NCBI GenBank assembly: GCA_947396885.1
Contig: OX377201.1
Location: 6,806,934-6,870,933, forward strand
DNA length: 64,000 bases
From: Heligmosomoides polygyrus polygyrus
Lineage: Eukaryota > Nematoda > Chromadorea > Rhabditida > Heligmosomidae
Direction: 5' to 3'
Position numbers and translations under genes: made by a program. The notes below the pieces were generated by a model. The model was not told the origin of the DNA, made no database searches, and saw only the letters and a program-made list of their open reading frames with translations. Every line of letters starts with the position of its first letter. Positions within the stretch are counted from its first letter, which is position 1. Positions 62,934 to 64,000 of the stretch are shown piece after piece.

Positions 62934-64000
62934 ATGGAAAGTCACAGTTCCAGAAGCCTCCCGCCCTACCTACGATGGACCTGGGAATCTCCCGATGGCC
63001 AGTTCCACAATGAGATCGACCACATCATCTTCAACCGCAAGTATTGCCTGACCGACGTTTCCGTTGTCCCCCAGTTCTACACGGGATCGGACCAGCGCCT
63101 CCTTCGCGCAAGGTTCCGCTTTTCGCGTCAAGGAGAGAAGGCCGCGAAGTTCAAGAAGAGGAATCCCAGAACGACCATCAACTGGGATCTCTACACCTCT
63201 CTTGTCGGCCTTTGGGAAGATGCCGTCATGGACAACGTCGACGAGGAATACGACCGCTTCGTGCACCATCTCCACGATAGTGCTAAGGGAGCCGAGAGCT
63301 TGAAGACCACCAAGAGACGTCTGTCTCCGGAAACTCTCGAGCTGATACGCCAGCGTGGAGCAGCACGAGCGTCAGGCAACTACCAACTGACGTCCGAGCT
63401 TGCAAAGCTATGCAGAGCGGCGATAAAGGAAGATCTGAAGGAGAGAAGGGCGGAAGTGTTGGCTGAAGCAGCAGAGGCAGGGTTGAGCATCCGCAATGCC
63501 CGCCGGAACTTCGCCAACTTCAAAACCAAGATGACCGCTCTCCGACGTCCTGACGGAACCGTCACCTCTTCCAGAAGGACCATGGAGGGACCATGGAGAA
63601 GGTCATCCACGACTTCTACTCCGATCTCTTCGATAACCACGTCCACCTGCCCCCACGCCATCTTCCGCAGGATGGATACGTCGTCCCCTCTGTTCTCCCT
63701 TCCGAGATACGAAACGCCATCTCGTCGGTGAAGAAACGTAGAGCACTCGGCCCTGACAGGATCAGACCCGAACACCTGAAGAACCTCCCGCCAGCGCTCA
63801 TCAACACCCTGGCGCGGCTCTTCACACACTACCTGTCGGAGTGCAAGGTTCCATCTCAGTGGAAGACCAGCATGACCGTCTTGCTGTACAAGAAGGGAGA
63901 CGTGCACGACATTGGCAACTATCGCACGATCTGCCTGTTGTCCGTAATCTACAAGCTGTTCACTCGAGTCATCCTGAATAGGATTAATAGAACGCTGGAC
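62934..64000 (+). pseudogene. RTE-type LINE, runs off window edge
   Basis: Begins in the endonuclease C-terminus (FHNEIDHIIFNRKYCLTDV, FYTGSDQRLLRARF), a linker, then reverse transcriptase start (KKRRALGPDRIRPEHL, QWKTSMTVLLYKKGD, NYRTICLLSVIYKLFTRVIL). The frame shifts at about 63585 where GACCATGGAGG is repeated, so the two halves are out of frame. No 5' endonuclease start: 5'-truncated at about 62930. The remainder lies beyond the window. Confidence 0.88.

Overview
The window is eukaryotic, gene-poor and packed with transposons. It reads as a nematode, probably a clade V parasite such as a hookworm or other strongylid. The reasons are short GT-AG introns beside multi-kilobase introns, mariner, RTE and Penelope relics, and terminal repeats that carry near-copies of the nematode spliced leader SL1. 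The species itself is inference.

The central feature is one minus-strand gene from 49822 down to 15512. I assembled it by hand as 25 phase-compatible exons encoding about 1007 residues. It is an adhesion-type G-protein-coupled receptor: signal peptide, divergent N-terminal region, one cadherin repeat, one FN3 domain, one EGF domain, a HormR domain, a GAIN domain with a degenerate GPS, seven membrane segments and a tail ending in a PDZ-type ligand. Its 34 kb are mostly introns filled with repeats. Three introns are extremely short (26, 38 and 47 nt); the 26-nt one may be a sequence error.

Layout. 1-15.1 kb is intergenic: mariner relics, four near-identical tRNA-Gly(TCC) genes on duplicated flanks, RTE and DDE-transposase relics, and SINEs. 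15.1-49.8 kb is the receptor gene, with introns holding tRNA-derived SINEs, a Penelope-like element in inverted arrangement, mariners, Harbinger-like and MULE-like MITEs, and foldback elements. 49.8-64 kb is intergenic: minisatellites, more SINEs and MITEs, two RTE-type LINE fragments (one running off the right edge), and one possible orphan exon near 59.75 kb.

Most open reading frames are repeats read by chance. The recurrent 290-bp sequence found about 30 times is a tRNA-derived SINE: it has a Pol III A box, a B box, a short-tandem tail and direct target duplications of 8-12 bp. Nested insertions (MITE in MITE in mariner, MITE in SINE) give a relative order of invasion.
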